The notes under the pieces: model-generated
Seen by the model: the letters and a program-made list of their open reading frames with translations, nothing else
Database searches by the model: none
Told to the model about the DNA's origin: nothing
Made by a program: the position numbers and the translations under genes
Shown here: positions 10,391 through 21,960 of the stretch, piece by piece
Layout: the number at the start of each line of letters is the position of its first letter
Numbering within the stretch: position 1 is the first letter of the stretch
Source: Gnetum montanum
Lineage: Eukaryota > Streptophyta > Gnetopsida > Gnetales > Gnetaceae
Assembly (NCBI GenBank): GCA_015680685.1
Contig: MNCI01003975.1
Span: forward strand, 2,101,371 to 2,165,370
Direction: 5' to 3'
DNA: 64,000 bases

Positions 10391-11640
10391 TACGATGACA
10401 TCAAAGAGTACCTTTTGCATGGTGAACCACCTCAACATCTAACAAAACAAATGCACAGAAGGACATGGTGCAAAAACGCTCTCAGCAGTATACACTAGTA
10501 GGGGATACGTTATGTTGTAGATCCTATGAAAGCATTTTACTAGTATGTGTTAATAGCACCAATAGCCAAACCATTGTTGATCAAGTTCATGAGGGACTTT
10601 GCGGAGGGCACATAGCACCCAAAGCAATGGCAACCAAAATAAGATGCTTGGGGTACTTTTTGGCCACATATGGAATACGACTGTTTCTCCAAAGTCAAAA
10701 CATGCGATACATGTCAAAAGCATGGTAATCTTCTACATGTTCCACCCAATGAGTTGCATACGGCTCAAATCACATGGCCTTTCCAGAAATGGGGGTTAGA
10801 CATCATCGGACCAATAAGTCCCCCATCTTTAGTGGGGCACAACTTCATAATAACCGCGACTGAATATTTCATGAAATGGGTAGAAGCTATTCTTCTTAGG
10901 AAGACCACATCGAAATAAGTATGCAACTTTATCCTCGAAAACATTGTGACTCGTTTTGGCATCCCAATGACTATCATCACTGACAACGGGCCACAATTCA
11001 ACAGTGTCGAAACAAAAACGTTCTATGAAAGCCTAGGTATCAAACACTCATTTTCATCACCTTACTATCCTCAAAGCAACGGACAAGCAGAAGCCACAAC
11101 TAAAACTGTGATCATGGTGCTCAAGAAAATACTTCATCAGAGCAAACGAAGATGGCACAAGCAGCTAGTCTTTGCACTATGGGCATACAGAACAACACAT
11201 AGGACATCCACAAGTAAAACACCATATAGTCTTGTTTACAGTTCAGAAGCTGTTTTACCTTTAGAGTTGCAAATACCATCCTTAAGAATCACACTATCCA
11301 GACTCCTCAATGAAGGTTAAAACAATGAGTTGCGCATTGTCGACCTCGACTCAGTGGAAGAAAAACGCACATGAACACTTGATCAAATCGGGTGGTACCA
11401 CAAGCAACAACAACGACGCCATCAACATGACATCTATAAGCGCCCAATCAAAGAAGGGGACCTTGTACTTAAGGCAGTTTGTAAACACGTAGATAAGTTC
11501 TCAGCCAATTGGGAAGGGCCTTATTTGGTCACCAAAGCATATGGTAACGGAGTGTTCAAACTAGCAGACATGGATAGAAATGAATTGACCAATCCTACAA
11601 ATCATGTGTACTTGAAACCATTCCACGTCTGATGATCTTA
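10391..11640 (+). pseudogene. INT: Tat integrase (element 1)
   Basis: The N-terminal zinc domain has VHEGLCGGHIAPKAMA and CDTCQKHG, with a frameshift between them near 10668. The core shows all three DDE residues: WGLDIIGPI, IITDNGPQF and NGQAEATTK. A TAA at 10917 and frameshifts near 11320 and 11490 interrupt it. The C-terminal part keeps the GPY-like WEGPYLVTKAYGNGVFKL and ends in NHVYLKPFHV. Integrase would insert the cDNA; this copy cannot be translated through. Confidence 0.85.
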
Positions 11641-11925
11641 AGGTACGTCTTCGTCCTGGCATCATGACGATAAACTGATACCGCAGATGTCCTGGCGTCG
11701 TGACAATAAACCGACACCACAGAGCTTCGTCTGACATGACATCAAATTATCACACTCATTCGCCAGAGTCCGCTAAGACTATAAATTAGTTTGCCTCTTC
11801 ATAGTCCGCCACAACTATAAACTAGTATCGCATCGTCTGTTATGATGATAAACTGCCAACGTCCAACGGGTTATGACGTAAAACTAACCCACGATGGTTG
11901 GCTAAGACTATAAACTGGCAAGATC
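11641..11925. repeat. TAAACT repeat array after integrase
   Basis: About eight irregular units contain (A/T)TAAACT or ATAAATTA, spaced roughly 30-45 bp, just past the integrase stop. It is related to the arrays at 2170-2455 and 7891-8035. Confidence 0.6.
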
Positions 11926-13012
11926 ATTCCTAACACATTCATCTCCTGTTGTAATTCATGACATTTCTTCATCAATGTTTGCTGCGTCATTCATCACACT
12001 AGCTTTGATGACAATATTGCTGCTCATTTTGTTTGCCTTAAGTTACACATGGTGCCCCCATTTGCATCAGTCACATTTATGTCTAGAAATGTTCGCTTAT
12101 TCATTCATTTGTGGTTTTCTTGTCTTCTTAGAGTTGTGTTGCAGGATGACACCCAATGGTGCTCGTACACAGATACACCTCATCACGGTGACAAGGTACC
12201 ACATTGTTTTTGATGCATGCAACCAAGTTAATCAATCTATTCAAAAATACATTCCCCATTTCCCTAACACTCTCGTTCCTTTTCCTACTTGGTTATAGTT
12301 CCCAGATACACCCAGTACATCCCAAAACTTTGAGCACACTATTGCACACTATGACATTCTCAAGCAGTTGCAACACACAACATGCCACATGAGCATGAGT
12401 GTAAAATTGAAAGAAAGCTCTTTCCAAAACTGACACAAAAAAAATGGTCAAAACAAAATGAACTACAAGACCCTTGGCACTTTCCATACAAGCCCCAAGC
12501 GGGAAGGTAGTTGTCTTGGAAAAAAAATACTTGTGGCTCAAACCATCATGTTTCACCTCACTGCGTGGTTTTGGCTGTCGGACAATGGGTTCCCTTAGTT
12601 ACTCCACAAGGGTTCTGTTTCTCCAAAGAACGCATCACCTCATCGCGTGGCTTTGGTTTCGACAATGAGTTCTCTCAAACATAATACAAGAGTCTCGTTC
12701 CTCCAAAGGATGTATTCCTCATGCCTTGGTTTCAAGTCTGCCAAATATTGGCCATTGACAAGGAACAACATGACTTGTTTGCACAAGATGAACACTCCTC
12801 TCCCACGTCCGCATAATTCCTTGATCAATTCCCAATCCCACAGTTGCAAACATCTACCTACCCATCTCAAAACTTTGTTTCCTACACCCATGTACTCTAA
12901 ACACAGTGCGATGACATTTGGCCAAGTGCCAAAGGACAATGCTTGCTACCAGTTTGCCTGTGGTGTTTTGTACTTCTTTGTCAATGCCTCTTGGGTCGAT
13001 TCCTCCAAGTGT
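11926..13012. other. 3' noncoding region of Tat element 1, with ~80-bp tandem repeat
   Basis: There is no recognisable domain. Around 12549-12709 two diverged ~80-bp units share CACCTCA(C/T)CGCGTGG, a (T/C)GACAATG(G/A) word and CTCCAAAG, with the start of a third after them. A hydrophobic ORF at 11975-12298 has no support beyond being open. Confidence 0.5.
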
Positions 13013-13029
13013 CAACAAAGAGGGGCCAA
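13013..13029 (+). promoter_or_regulatory. Polypurine tract of Tat element 1
   Basis: ACAAAGAGGGGCCA directly precedes the LTR start TGAAACACC. Such tracts prime plus-strand DNA synthesis. The match of the following sequence with the start of the Tat 2 LTR fixes the boundary. Confidence 0.6.
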
Positions 13030-14655
13030 TGAAACACCATAAAAATTTGGGCCCAGCACTTTCAGACAAGAATCGAGCTAAGTCATATTGCTTCCCAGCA
13101 TGACCGAAACTTGCAAACTTCACAAACAACATCAAACGGAGTCGAATCAAGTAAGTAAAAGTTCGTTGAGATCCATTGGAGGCTACTTCAACATCGGGCA
13201 ACAAGAACTGCAAGTTCCAAGCTCAAAACACTTAGCCTTGACTAAGTATACTTCTTGCACATAGGCTTGCACGCCCAGCGTGCAGCTTAGTGTGCAGCAA
13301 CTTTTGGGCCCTAAAAATTCATCAAAACAAGCCAAAAATGAAGGTCTGGACTCCCCGGAACCTTCCCCAAGGTCCCCAGCAACTCTCAAGCTCCTGAAAA
13401 TCATGTTTCGAGCTCCAAATGATGGGTTTTTATGCCTGCATGCCTAGCATGCATGCCCAGCGTGTACCATCATAGATAGACCAAAACAAGCACTCAAACT
13501 ATTATTTTCATAGGCAATCAACTCCCAAAGGTAGGGAAACCATCAAGCATCATCGTTGGCTCCCAAAAATCAAGTTTTGACCTTGAAAAGTGACCGTATC
13601 ATGCCCGTACATTGGCCTGCACGCCCAGCATGCACCAGTTTTAACAAGGTGGAATGGGCATTTTAGGCAAGATTTTGATAATGCAGTTAACTCTCAAGGC
13701 ATGGTCAATGAACGTACAAGTCCACAGGCTCTAGAGACATCAAGTTTTGGCATCAGAAGGGTCATGCTTGGCCTTGCACACCCGACGTATACGCCCAGCG
13801 TGCACCCTAGAAACATGCCCAAAAGCTCAATCAAATCAAGGTCTAATGAGCCCAAAATTGACAGGCAGCATCCTCAAGACATCAGGCATCCAGATCCACA
13901 CTCAAGAAAAAACTAGCTTCACAGTTCAAAATTTGGTCAGAAATTCTTCATGCTTGCCCACACGCTGTCCAGCGTGTGGGGCATATATGCCTAGCGTGTA
14001 TACGTTGGCAAGCTGCATGCTTGTAAAGCTTCATTCGTTTGCACCTGGTCAATGCTCCACATGTCACTCGATCCAAAATTCCAGCATCCCATAGCCAATC
14101 ATCCCATCTTAGAGCCAAACTTGATGCCCAAACTCATACAAAAACTTGGATTTTATACCAGATCGAGGTTCAAACATTCAGAAAATCTGGGCAAAAATTT
14201 GGGGCAATCGACACTTAGAGCATTGAGAAAACCCACCCTGCACGCTGAGCATATAGCCTTCACATTGTGCCTGCATCCCAAACTAGCATACCATCACCCA
14301 TCCGCATCCACCAAGGCTCTTCGTTCGCCTTGTGTCAGATTCACAACTACGTCTAGACCGGTGCATTGTAATTTTCATTATGAAATAATATTGCTACATT
14401 TTTGGCTAAGATTTGTTACAGTTTTCGTTCGTATTTCTTTATCTCTTGTTTACATTCCTGCACGCTTGCATTCTGGTTTACATCTATCACATTATTTACA
14501 TATAACCCAGCGTATTACACATTGGCATACGTTTATGGAAATCCTTGTCTGATCTGCGTGTGGACCACCCAAGGTACTCTACCTTCATCAGTTCCAGCTC
14601 ACCCTCAAGCGAAGGTAGGGTCTTCTATGTTTGTTTGTAGATCTCTCGGTGTCCA
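13030..14655 (+). repeat. 3' LTR of Tat element 1
   Basis: It starts TGAAACACCATAAAA, as does the LTR at 16736, and ends CTCTCGGTGTCCA, aligned with CTCTCGGTGT...CCA at the end of the Tat 2 LTR. The interior is full of GC-rich palindromes. The other LTR of this element is outside the window, so age and target duplication cannot be judged. Confidence 0.65.
13268..14250. repeat. Palindrome cluster GCACGC-CCA-GCGTGC in Tat 1 LTR
   Basis: A perfect 17-nt palindrome-with-loop TGCACGCCCAGCGTGCA is at 13268-13284. Variants occur near 13435-13465, 13618-13632, 13775-13803, 13957-14000 and 14240-14250. All contain GC(A/C)(C/T)GC..GCGTG(C/T) or CCAGCGTG. They are scattered, not tandem. Confidence 0.75.
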
Positions 14656-14694
14656 TTTCATTCCAACCGTGCACCGACAATTTCAGACAGTACA

Positions 14695-15123
14695 CCCTCA
14701 GCACTCCTAGTTAAGTGCATTCAGTATGACCACTTCAAGCACATGCATTACGCTTGGTAATCCCAGTAACGAATAGCGTTTGGTAATCTCAGAAGGTTTC
14801 ATTGGTTTAAGGTGTGAACGAAAAGTGGGAACAGATATTGATGCTAGGCATTAGAACTTAGTTAAAGTTAGTTAATCTCTTTACCCTTTCCCTTTCCCTC
14901 ATTAGCATAGGAGATAAAACATAAAAGATATAACAATCACATACCTCAGACTTACTTAACCATACAACCGTGACAAATACAAGTAAGTCTAGGAAGACAA
15001 TGAATAATTAACCTTAAGTATTCCATAAGGCATGTAGGCACTTAGTCTACGGAGTTCAACCAGATCGTGCCTGTAACGCTCGTATTTGTACGGTTGAGTA
15101 TAGGGGTACTTCACCACTCATCA
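14695..15123 (+). repeat. Athila-like LTR fragment A1 (3' part)
   Basis: It matches the last ~430 bp of the LTRs at 51915-52707 and 57847-58629, including the GTTAAGTGCATTCAGTA start, the GGTTGAGTATAGGGGTAC end motif and a terminal CACTCATCA. The 5' half is missing. Confidence 0.8.
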
Positions 15124-15786
15124 TTGATCTAGATCTTAGCCAAACTCTTGTAGTTTTTCCATGTGCCTGCAGTAGGAGTCCCAAAGTGAACGGATCTTAT
15201 TGGAGCAAATATTGTACCTAAGCACAAGTTTGTGTATGGAAATAAAGACAAACTTTTGGATAAACCTCGCAGTGCATGGACTAAGCTAATTAGGATTTTA
15301 ATTATTGTTATTTATTGTTCATCTTTTAAATTCTTTCTTAAGGACTTAATCTCTCTCAACCCTCAACACTCCTGGTTAAGTGCATTCAGTACGACCACTT
15401 CGAGCACATGCATTGCGCTTGGTAATCCCAGTAACGAATAGTGGTAATCCCAGAAGGTTGCATTGGTTCAGGGTGTGAACGGCAAGTGGGAACGAATACT
15501 GATGCTAGGCATTAGAACTTAGTTAGTTAAAGTTAGTTATTTAGTCTCTTCATCCTTTCCCTCATTAGCATAGGAGATAAAACATAAAAGATATAAAAAT
15601 TACATACCTTAGACTTACTTAACCATACAACCGTGACAAATACAAGTAAGTCTAGAAAGACAATGAACGATTAACCTTAAGTGTTTTGTAATGTGTGTAA
15701 GCACTTAGTCTGTGGAGTTTGACTAAATCGCACGTGTAACGCTTGTATTCGTATGGTTGAGTGTAGGGGTACCTCGCCACTCATCA
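15124..15786 (+). repeat. Athila-like LTR fragment A2, abutting A1
   Basis: It begins inside the LTR (AGCCAAACTCTTGTAGTTTT), lacks the TATA-containing first part, and ends in the same CACTCATCA. It follows A1 with no internal sequence, so the pair may reflect recombination between LTRs or two insertions. Confidence 0.75.
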
Positions 15787-16690
15787 CTAGTGCATCTAAA
15801 AAATCTTTTTCACCCTCAGCTTTTTTGGTGGTTTTTACCTCCTTCATACATCCTAGGAGACAGATTTCTTGAGGAGGAGATTTGTTCTTTGGTTGTACCA
15901 TGGGTGTTTTGAGCCTGGGTGTTTGTCTATTAAGTGTTTGTGTTTGTGTTGGTGGCTTGAGATGATGAGGCCATGGGAACGACTGACAAGGGGGTGGGCT
16001 TAGGAGGGCTCAGCTCCATGCACTTTCTAATCATCTTGTCAGCTAGATGCTCATCATGTCTCTTTGGGGAGGTAGGTCATGATGTAGTTCCCACCACCAA
16101 GCCTCGAAAAGGCGGGGGGTGTTTATATGTTTTAGCATCCTAATGACAAAAGGTGTCTAGGTAGCCATTACTACAGCGTGCTATTGGGCCCTAACCACAA
16201 AGGGTGTGTTGGACTCCTAAGGTGATGCCTTAATAACAAAGGGGGCCTGTGGCCTAGTTGACATTGAGGCCCTAATTCTACATTGTCATCCATGCTAATG
16301 GCATTGATGATATAACCCACATCGCTAGCATTCAGTGGTTTCTTCTAGACCTTCATGGACTGGTTCTCTGGCTGGATAGGATTGCTTTCATCAAGGACTA
16401 GCTTGCCTTGAATACTCATGTGTTGAATGTCATCCTTCAATGCCAAGCAGTAGTCTGTGTCATGGCCATGCAACTGGTGGTAGTTGTAGAGTTAGTCCAA
16501 TCTAAAGTTCTTAGGTACCAAAGGCTCATTCAACATAGCTGCAGAAGGGTTTTAGAGGACCACATAGTACCTCTCATGGTGTTTGCACACATCCTCCATC
16601 ATTTGTTTGTGCTAATGCACCCAATGCTAAGTAGTTGGTCTAGGAGCTCTAATAGCTTGATTGACAAGGGCGTGTACTTTGAGTGATCCT
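15787..16690 (-). pseudogene. gag: Tat gag fragment, inverted
   Basis: On the - strand: a FRLD..YNYHQLHGHDTDYC segment, the Tat zinc motif with its first Cys changed to Tyr; LALKDDIQHM and a proline-rich part follow, and near 15800-15860 comes PPQEICLLGCMKEVK, the counterpart of the REIQLLGPMD segment of element 1. Several stops. This third Tat copy shows the family is abundant here. It is flanked by LTR fragment A2 on one side and the Tat 2 LTR on the other. Confidence 0.75.
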
Positions 16691-17024
16691 TGCACTCAAA
16701 GCTTGGCCTTGGGGAAGCTTACCCTTGAAACACCATAAAATTTTAGGACCCTGATGCTTCAGCAGAGTCTTGGAATTCAATCAAGGACTTCCACAAGTGC
16801 AACATCACGATGGGCCATCAGGGCAATTTAGGCATTGAGGATAGACTATACAATACAGCAAGTTTTCTATTCCTTGGACTCACAGGCTTCCTGAACTCTT
16901 CAACCTGCCCAAATTGACAATTGACCCTGCTGACAGTCTATCTAGAGACCATGCTAAGAGTTGCTGAAAGTGTTCAAGATGAGCTAAACAGCTCGACAAG
17001 TTTTCTAATGGAGAAACCTACCAT

Positions 17025-17870
17025 GCTACGCTATGCTGCGTAGCGTAGCAAGCCTTAAGGAGACCAATCAGATGTCCAAGAGGTAAATTGATAACAAACC
17101 AGTCTTCCAGAGCATTTGCACTGTTTCACCTCTTAAACGTGAGTAATATGGCGCAACAGAATGTGGCAAATTTTGTCAAGAATCATCTCAATCTAAGTGC
17201 TATGCTATGCAGCATAGCACAACGTAGCAGGGATGTACTTCAATAACACTTCTACTCAAACAGCTCCAACATAGTAAAAACATTTGCCCATGCTTCAATC
17301 GTTAAACAAGTTTGTTCTGCTAACACACCAGGACATGAAAAATATCCTATGATAAAATGTTTGTAAAATAAGTTAGGATTCAACCAACATGGGGTGCTAC
17401 ATTGTGCTACACTATAGTAAGGACAGAACGCACAAAGGCCCCTCTACCAAGTGACTCCAGCAAGAGGATTGCACTTGGCAACTCTTCGGCCTTCAAAACT
17501 ACCTATTCCACTTAGCCCTCATGCCTCAAGCAAAGATTCTTGATAAAACATTGCAGATTAAACAAGGATGCATGTCACATTAGCCGCTATGCTGTGCTAC
17601 GCTGCATAGCGTAGCAAGGATGGAGAACAACAAAATGCCCCAAGGATGAACTTAGCAAGTCTGAAGGCTTTTCAGCATGAAAGAAAAAGTTGCAGTTGCT
17701 TCCCTAACTAAGCCTCAGACAGATGCTCTTAGCTTTTAGGTAAGACTTCTTTCAAGACTGGTGGTTACGCTATGTTACGCTACGTAGCATAGCACAACAT
17801 AACGTGCAATTACTTACGCTATGCCAACATGTCGGACAGCATAAGTAGTGCAACACTTGCATGGAGGCAT
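17025..17870. repeat. Palindrome cluster GCTACGCTA..TAGCGTAGC in Tat 2 LTR
   Basis: A perfect 9-bp inverted pair GCTACGCTA / TAGCGTAGC with a 7-bp loop is at 17025-17049. Others are near 17199-17225 (TGCTATGC..GCATAGCA), 17586-17613 (GCTACGCT..AGCGTAGC) and 17765-17825. They are scattered at about 200-400 bp spacing. Confidence 0.8.
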
Positions 17871-18221
17871 TAAGACGTCCTCAGTTAGCTCCAGAACTTG
17901 TTGCCAATGATCATTCTCATCCTGGCACCTCTTTGGCAGACAAAATCAGCAAGTTTGCTTCATCTTGCATACCCTTGGTCAATCCCCAAAATTGTCCCTA
18001 CGCTTGACCCTACGCACAAGAGTAAGGAAGATGTAATCCTGGAGCATAGGCTCCATTTTGCTTTCATTGTTGGTATGCTTTCTAGATTTTGGCACATGCA
18101 ATTTCAGCAATATGGTCACAACGTAGCAGCAATACACAACAGAATAACATGGTCATTTTTGCACTCTACAGGACCCAGGACACGTGGCATCTAAACCACA
18201 TTTCTCTCCCGCATCTGGCTC

Positions 18222-18230
18222 TATAAATAC
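18222..18230 (+). promoter_or_regulatory. LTR TATA box, Tat element 2
   Basis: TATAAATAC follows a CT-rich stretch inside the LTR and is a good fit for the plant TATA consensus. It would drive the sense transcript from the U3/R boundary. Confidence 0.5.
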
Positions 18231-18801
18231 CCCGACAAACAACATTCAAAGGGTTGGCTTTTGGAGAGCATAGTGGGCATTCTTAGCATTCCGATTGGCC
18301 TTGAGCATTCTGGTTGACTTTAAACATCTTTTTGCGAGTTTAGCATTTTGGCATCTCGGCGAGCGGATTGGCAAGCAGAGGAATCTCGAGTAGCAAGCTA
18401 TTGACTATAGTTCAGGGACCTGCAACCATACTACTCTGTTGTAAGTTGTGCCTCTCCAGTGTTGCATATTCAATTTTACACCTTTTTAAAACAAAGATCA
18501 AATCCACGACCTTGGGGTGGTGCACTTTCTCACCCAAGTCTATTTTATTCTTTATTTACTATCATCGTATTTTGCACTATTTTTATCGTTTTACATTTGT
18601 TGATCATTGCTTCACTCGCATACATCATTTCCAAAAAAAAAACATTTGCAAAAGGTTAAGTTACACTGATTAAGTCCCTGTCTAATCAACCAAACCATTT
18701 AAGGCACCCTATTTCTATTTCTCTTCAGCACGACCCTTACATGAATCTGGGGTTAGGTTGTACACCCAACAACCTCTCGGTGTTCTAGCCATCGATGTTT
18801 T

Positions 18802-18823
18802 TGGTCGCTACAGTTTTTGGGGC
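18802..18823 (+). promoter_or_regulatory. Primer-binding-site position, Tat element 2
   Basis: Just after the LTR end comes TGGTCGCTACAG followed by a GGGG run. It starts TGG as a primer-binding site must, but I cannot match it securely to one tRNA. Confidence 0.3.
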
Positions 18824-19052
18824 TAGAAGGAGGGGCTTTTGGTGCCCTTTCTACGTCTCATGGGTAATCTTGCACACTGTCTGTACCCTATCACCTACTA
18901 GCATAGATGTAACATCCTTGCGGTTATCTACGCATTATGCGGTGTAGATTAGTTAAAAAAACGATTCCTTTGGAACCCAGCAGGACAAAAAGCCTCCAAT
19001 CGCTTATCAATTTTCATGTTTCTCATTTACAAATTCATTTCAATCACACAAA
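18824..19052. other. Leader between LTR and gag
   Basis: Untranslated leader of Tat element 2; no distinct feature seen. Confidence 0.4.
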
Positions 19053-21950
19053 ATGATTTCTGCAACCACTATCATTCCCAGCTTGAACCTTGAGGTTCCT
19101 TACTTGGCTCAAAACACCATAGGTGCCAAGCCACGTCCATATCTTAGGCTCCAACACTTATCATCTGAGTGCTTGGTGCAAGACACAGGGCGCTATGACT
19201 TCCTCTACGTGAAAGTCCAAGCAAATATACCCTTGGATCACCAGGAACTTGAAGACAAGCGTAACTTCGAGTTTCTCCATTGGAATGGGAGGGAATTTAT
19301 CCCTTCCCCTTCCATTGTCATCCCGTTGACCGAATCGTATCAATGAATCTTAAACCAACTGATATGAGCGAATAGGTCCAGGAAGCGGGATACGGCGTCC
19401 CACTATGATGAGGCATTCCAGGACAGATAGGAAGATCTGGACTCCCACTCTGAAGGTGGTGGCCATATCTATGCTATAGCTATCCCTTCTACAACTGTCT
19501 TCCAATCAAACCTTCTTTTCTCGTATGCCCCCTTTGCTATTACCATGACCCCGCCACAACCTACACTTGTGTCAGTTGTGGGCAGCCATCCTATACCTTC
19601 TTCATACCAACAAGGTTGCCCTTCAACTCTGTTCTCAATCACCCTTCCTTCTTAGTCTGCCCCAGCAGTGTACCCGCCATCAATCATGGCTACGCTGCCA
19701 TATGTCCACACTTTGCCGACATCTCAGTCACATGCAAGCTTCATCTCTGGTCCTTCATCTGCACCTGTCCCACAACAAACGGCTAACCTAGTCTCAACTA
19801 CGTGGTGGCACAACCCTCTCAAGTATCATACTACGTGCAACCCCAAGCGCACCAGCTTCTGCATGTAGTATAATCTAGTGAAGGACTATGGGCCGCCTCA
19901 CCAACCAGGCAACCTATTAACCTCACATCCCCACCAACAGCTGCCACATCAATGACACAACCCACTGGGTGGTGGATGGCCCAAATGACACCATTCACAG
20001 GAGCGGCACCAACAATGCCCCTAATGGGCTAGGCTGCTGCCTCTACACCGCAACCCCCATCGGCGCATATGACGATTGCTCAAGTAGCCCCACAACCATC
20101 TACAATGTCACTGGGTCTAGATCAAGCTTTTCAACTTATCCAAACCCTCACTAAGGAAATCAAATACCTCAAAGCCGCCGATTCCGACACAATGTAGGTC
20201 ATGGATTTCTACCATGATGATCCCATCAACCCTTCCATCCCCATGTGCATGTTTCCCCCTAGGATGTCACTCCTCCAATTCACAAAATACAATGGGGAAG
20301 GTGATCCCAACGAACATTTGGTAACATTTAGATCTAAATCTTTATTGTTACAAATAGTGGCCGCACACTATCATCTGTGTCTTTGCCATGTCTCTAACAA
20401 GCAAAGCTCTAGACTAGTACCGTGCACTCCCACGTGCCTCCATGTCAACTCTGGAGGAGCTACTGAGTCAGTTTGTGACCTATTTTAAGTATAACTTGAA
20501 ACTAGAGGTCACGCTGGACCAGTTGATGAGCGTCAAGCAAGATCCACTGGAGTCTATGCAAAGATTCATACAACGGTGGAGTGCCATCTTCAATGAGATA
20601 TGCAAGCCTATCACAGAGGCCCATTTGTTGGCTATCTTCAAGGGGGCAGTAAACCACTTTATTAAGTCAAAGTTGTACTACCTAGCCCCATGCTCACTCA
20701 GTCAAGCTTTTGCTCAGACCAAGAGAATCCAAGAAGTGACCGAAGCTAGCAAAGACCTAGCCTATGTCACATACAAAAATGCATAGATATCAAAAAGGAT
20801 AAAGAGAAGGGCAAGGCCACAATAGCCACGGTGGCTACTATGGCTAACGACACTAAACCCAACAATAGCAATAACACAAAGGCAACTACAGCAACAACAT
20901 CTAGCTCAAGCAACATTGGTTAGCCCTCAACACGCTCAGCACTTGAAGTGTCAACCTTGCCTAAACCCAACCTTGAGCACAAGGATTGCTCCAAGTACAC
21001 TCCTTTACCCGTTAAGCCTTCAAAACTCCTGAAGAAATTGTTGGAAGCTAGTTATATATAGCACAAGCGAATGTCGGAGGAAGCGATTAAATTTCATAAG
21101 TGGTATTGCGAACTTCTTAGGAACCCCTCCTTGGCCATGCCCAATGAGCTGCAAGTTCTTAAGAATTTCAGGCTGGAACGGTTCTGTGACTACCATCAAC
21201 TGTGTGATCATGACATGGACTACTATCTGGAATTGAAAGACAATATTCAATGCATGATCGATCAGGGTAAGTTGTCCTAGATGAAAGTAGTCTTATTTGC
21301 CCTAAAAAATAGTCCAACCCCGTCAACGCCAACAACGCGGGGTATATGATCAACACGATTGGCGTTGACAGTAACCCAGAACCACCACAGCAACCGTTCA
21401 TGGTACATGTGCCTTAACATAGCGTGGCGACACCAAAAATAGCAAAAAGGATGCCACAACAACCATTCGTCCTTAAGGTTCCCCCTCAAACATTTGCCCC
21501 TGCACCTTTTGTGCTCAAAGCCACACCGCCGCCTGTGCCAACACCATAGGAACCATTCGTCATTAAGATGCCAAAACATTCAAGTTCCCCTACCACACAA
21601 AGCCAAGCAACTAAAATATCCCCGCAACCCCCCCCCCCCCCCCCCCCCCAATTCAAAAAACTGGGAAGAGCATTTGGTGGACAAGATGGCCAAGGAACAC
21701 ATCGCCTTAGGTCCTCCCAAGCCTACCCCCTTATCCTTGATGCCTATGGTCCCCTCATTGTCAACAACCGATAATGTCGCACAGAAGCAATCGCCACCGT
21801 CCAATTTGAGAAAGCAAAACCCTCAACTTGAAGCTCCCCCCACCCCCCCCCCTCTGGAGATTCGTCTCCTAGGACGAATGGAGGAGGAAAAGATGGTGGG
21901 AAAGATCTATTCAATGCCCTCACCCAAGTTAAACAAGCTCTGAAATAGAA
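19053..21950 (+). pseudogene. gag: Tat gag (element 2)
   Basis: It opens with an ATG at 19053 followed by SATTIIPSLNLEVPYL and 97 codons, after which frames shift repeatedly. The capsid domain is clear: PRMSLLQFTKYNGEGDPNEH near 20258-20320 and LEELLSQFVTYFKYNL, RFIQRWSAIFNEICKPI and LLAIFKGAVNHFIKSKLYYL at 20445-20780. The zinc motif is CDYHQLCDHDMDYY near 21190, in which the last Cys is Tyr. A proline-rich tail has four PF(V/M)(V/L)xVP-like motifs (21381-21575), a C22 tract near 21631, and the LEIRLLGRMEEE segment at about 21855. Confidence 0.8.
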
Positions 21951-21960
21951 AAATATAACC

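Larger units (their letters stand above)
1..14655 (+). mobile_element. Tat-lineage Ty3/gypsy retrotransposon 1, 5' end outside window
   Basis: The order is gag, protease, an antisense gene, RT, gypsy RNase H, a second RNase H, integrase and 3' LTR. A second RNase H of the archaeal/plant type after the gypsy one is known as a hallmark of the plant Tat/Ogre lineage. The 5' LTR and gag start lie before base 1. All coding parts have stops or frameshifts, so the copy is dead. A ~5.9 kb non-pol insert separates protease from RT; the same insert type occurs in Tat element 2, so it belongs to the family and is not a chance nested insertion. Confidence 0.85.
16736..18791 (+). repeat. 5' LTR of Tat element 2
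   Basis: It starts TGAAACACCATAAAA and ends near CTAGCCA, aligned to the Tat 1 LTR at both ends. It contains a TATA box and a cluster of TAGCGTAGC palindromes. At about 2.05 kb it is longer than the 1.6 kb Tat 1 LTR. Confidence 0.65.

Noticed and set aside
11975-12298. Hydrophobic 107-codon ORF after Tat integrase, possible env-like gene
   Set aside because: No signal peptide/cleavage pattern or family resemblance, and the matching region of Tat 2 is missing, so there is no support.
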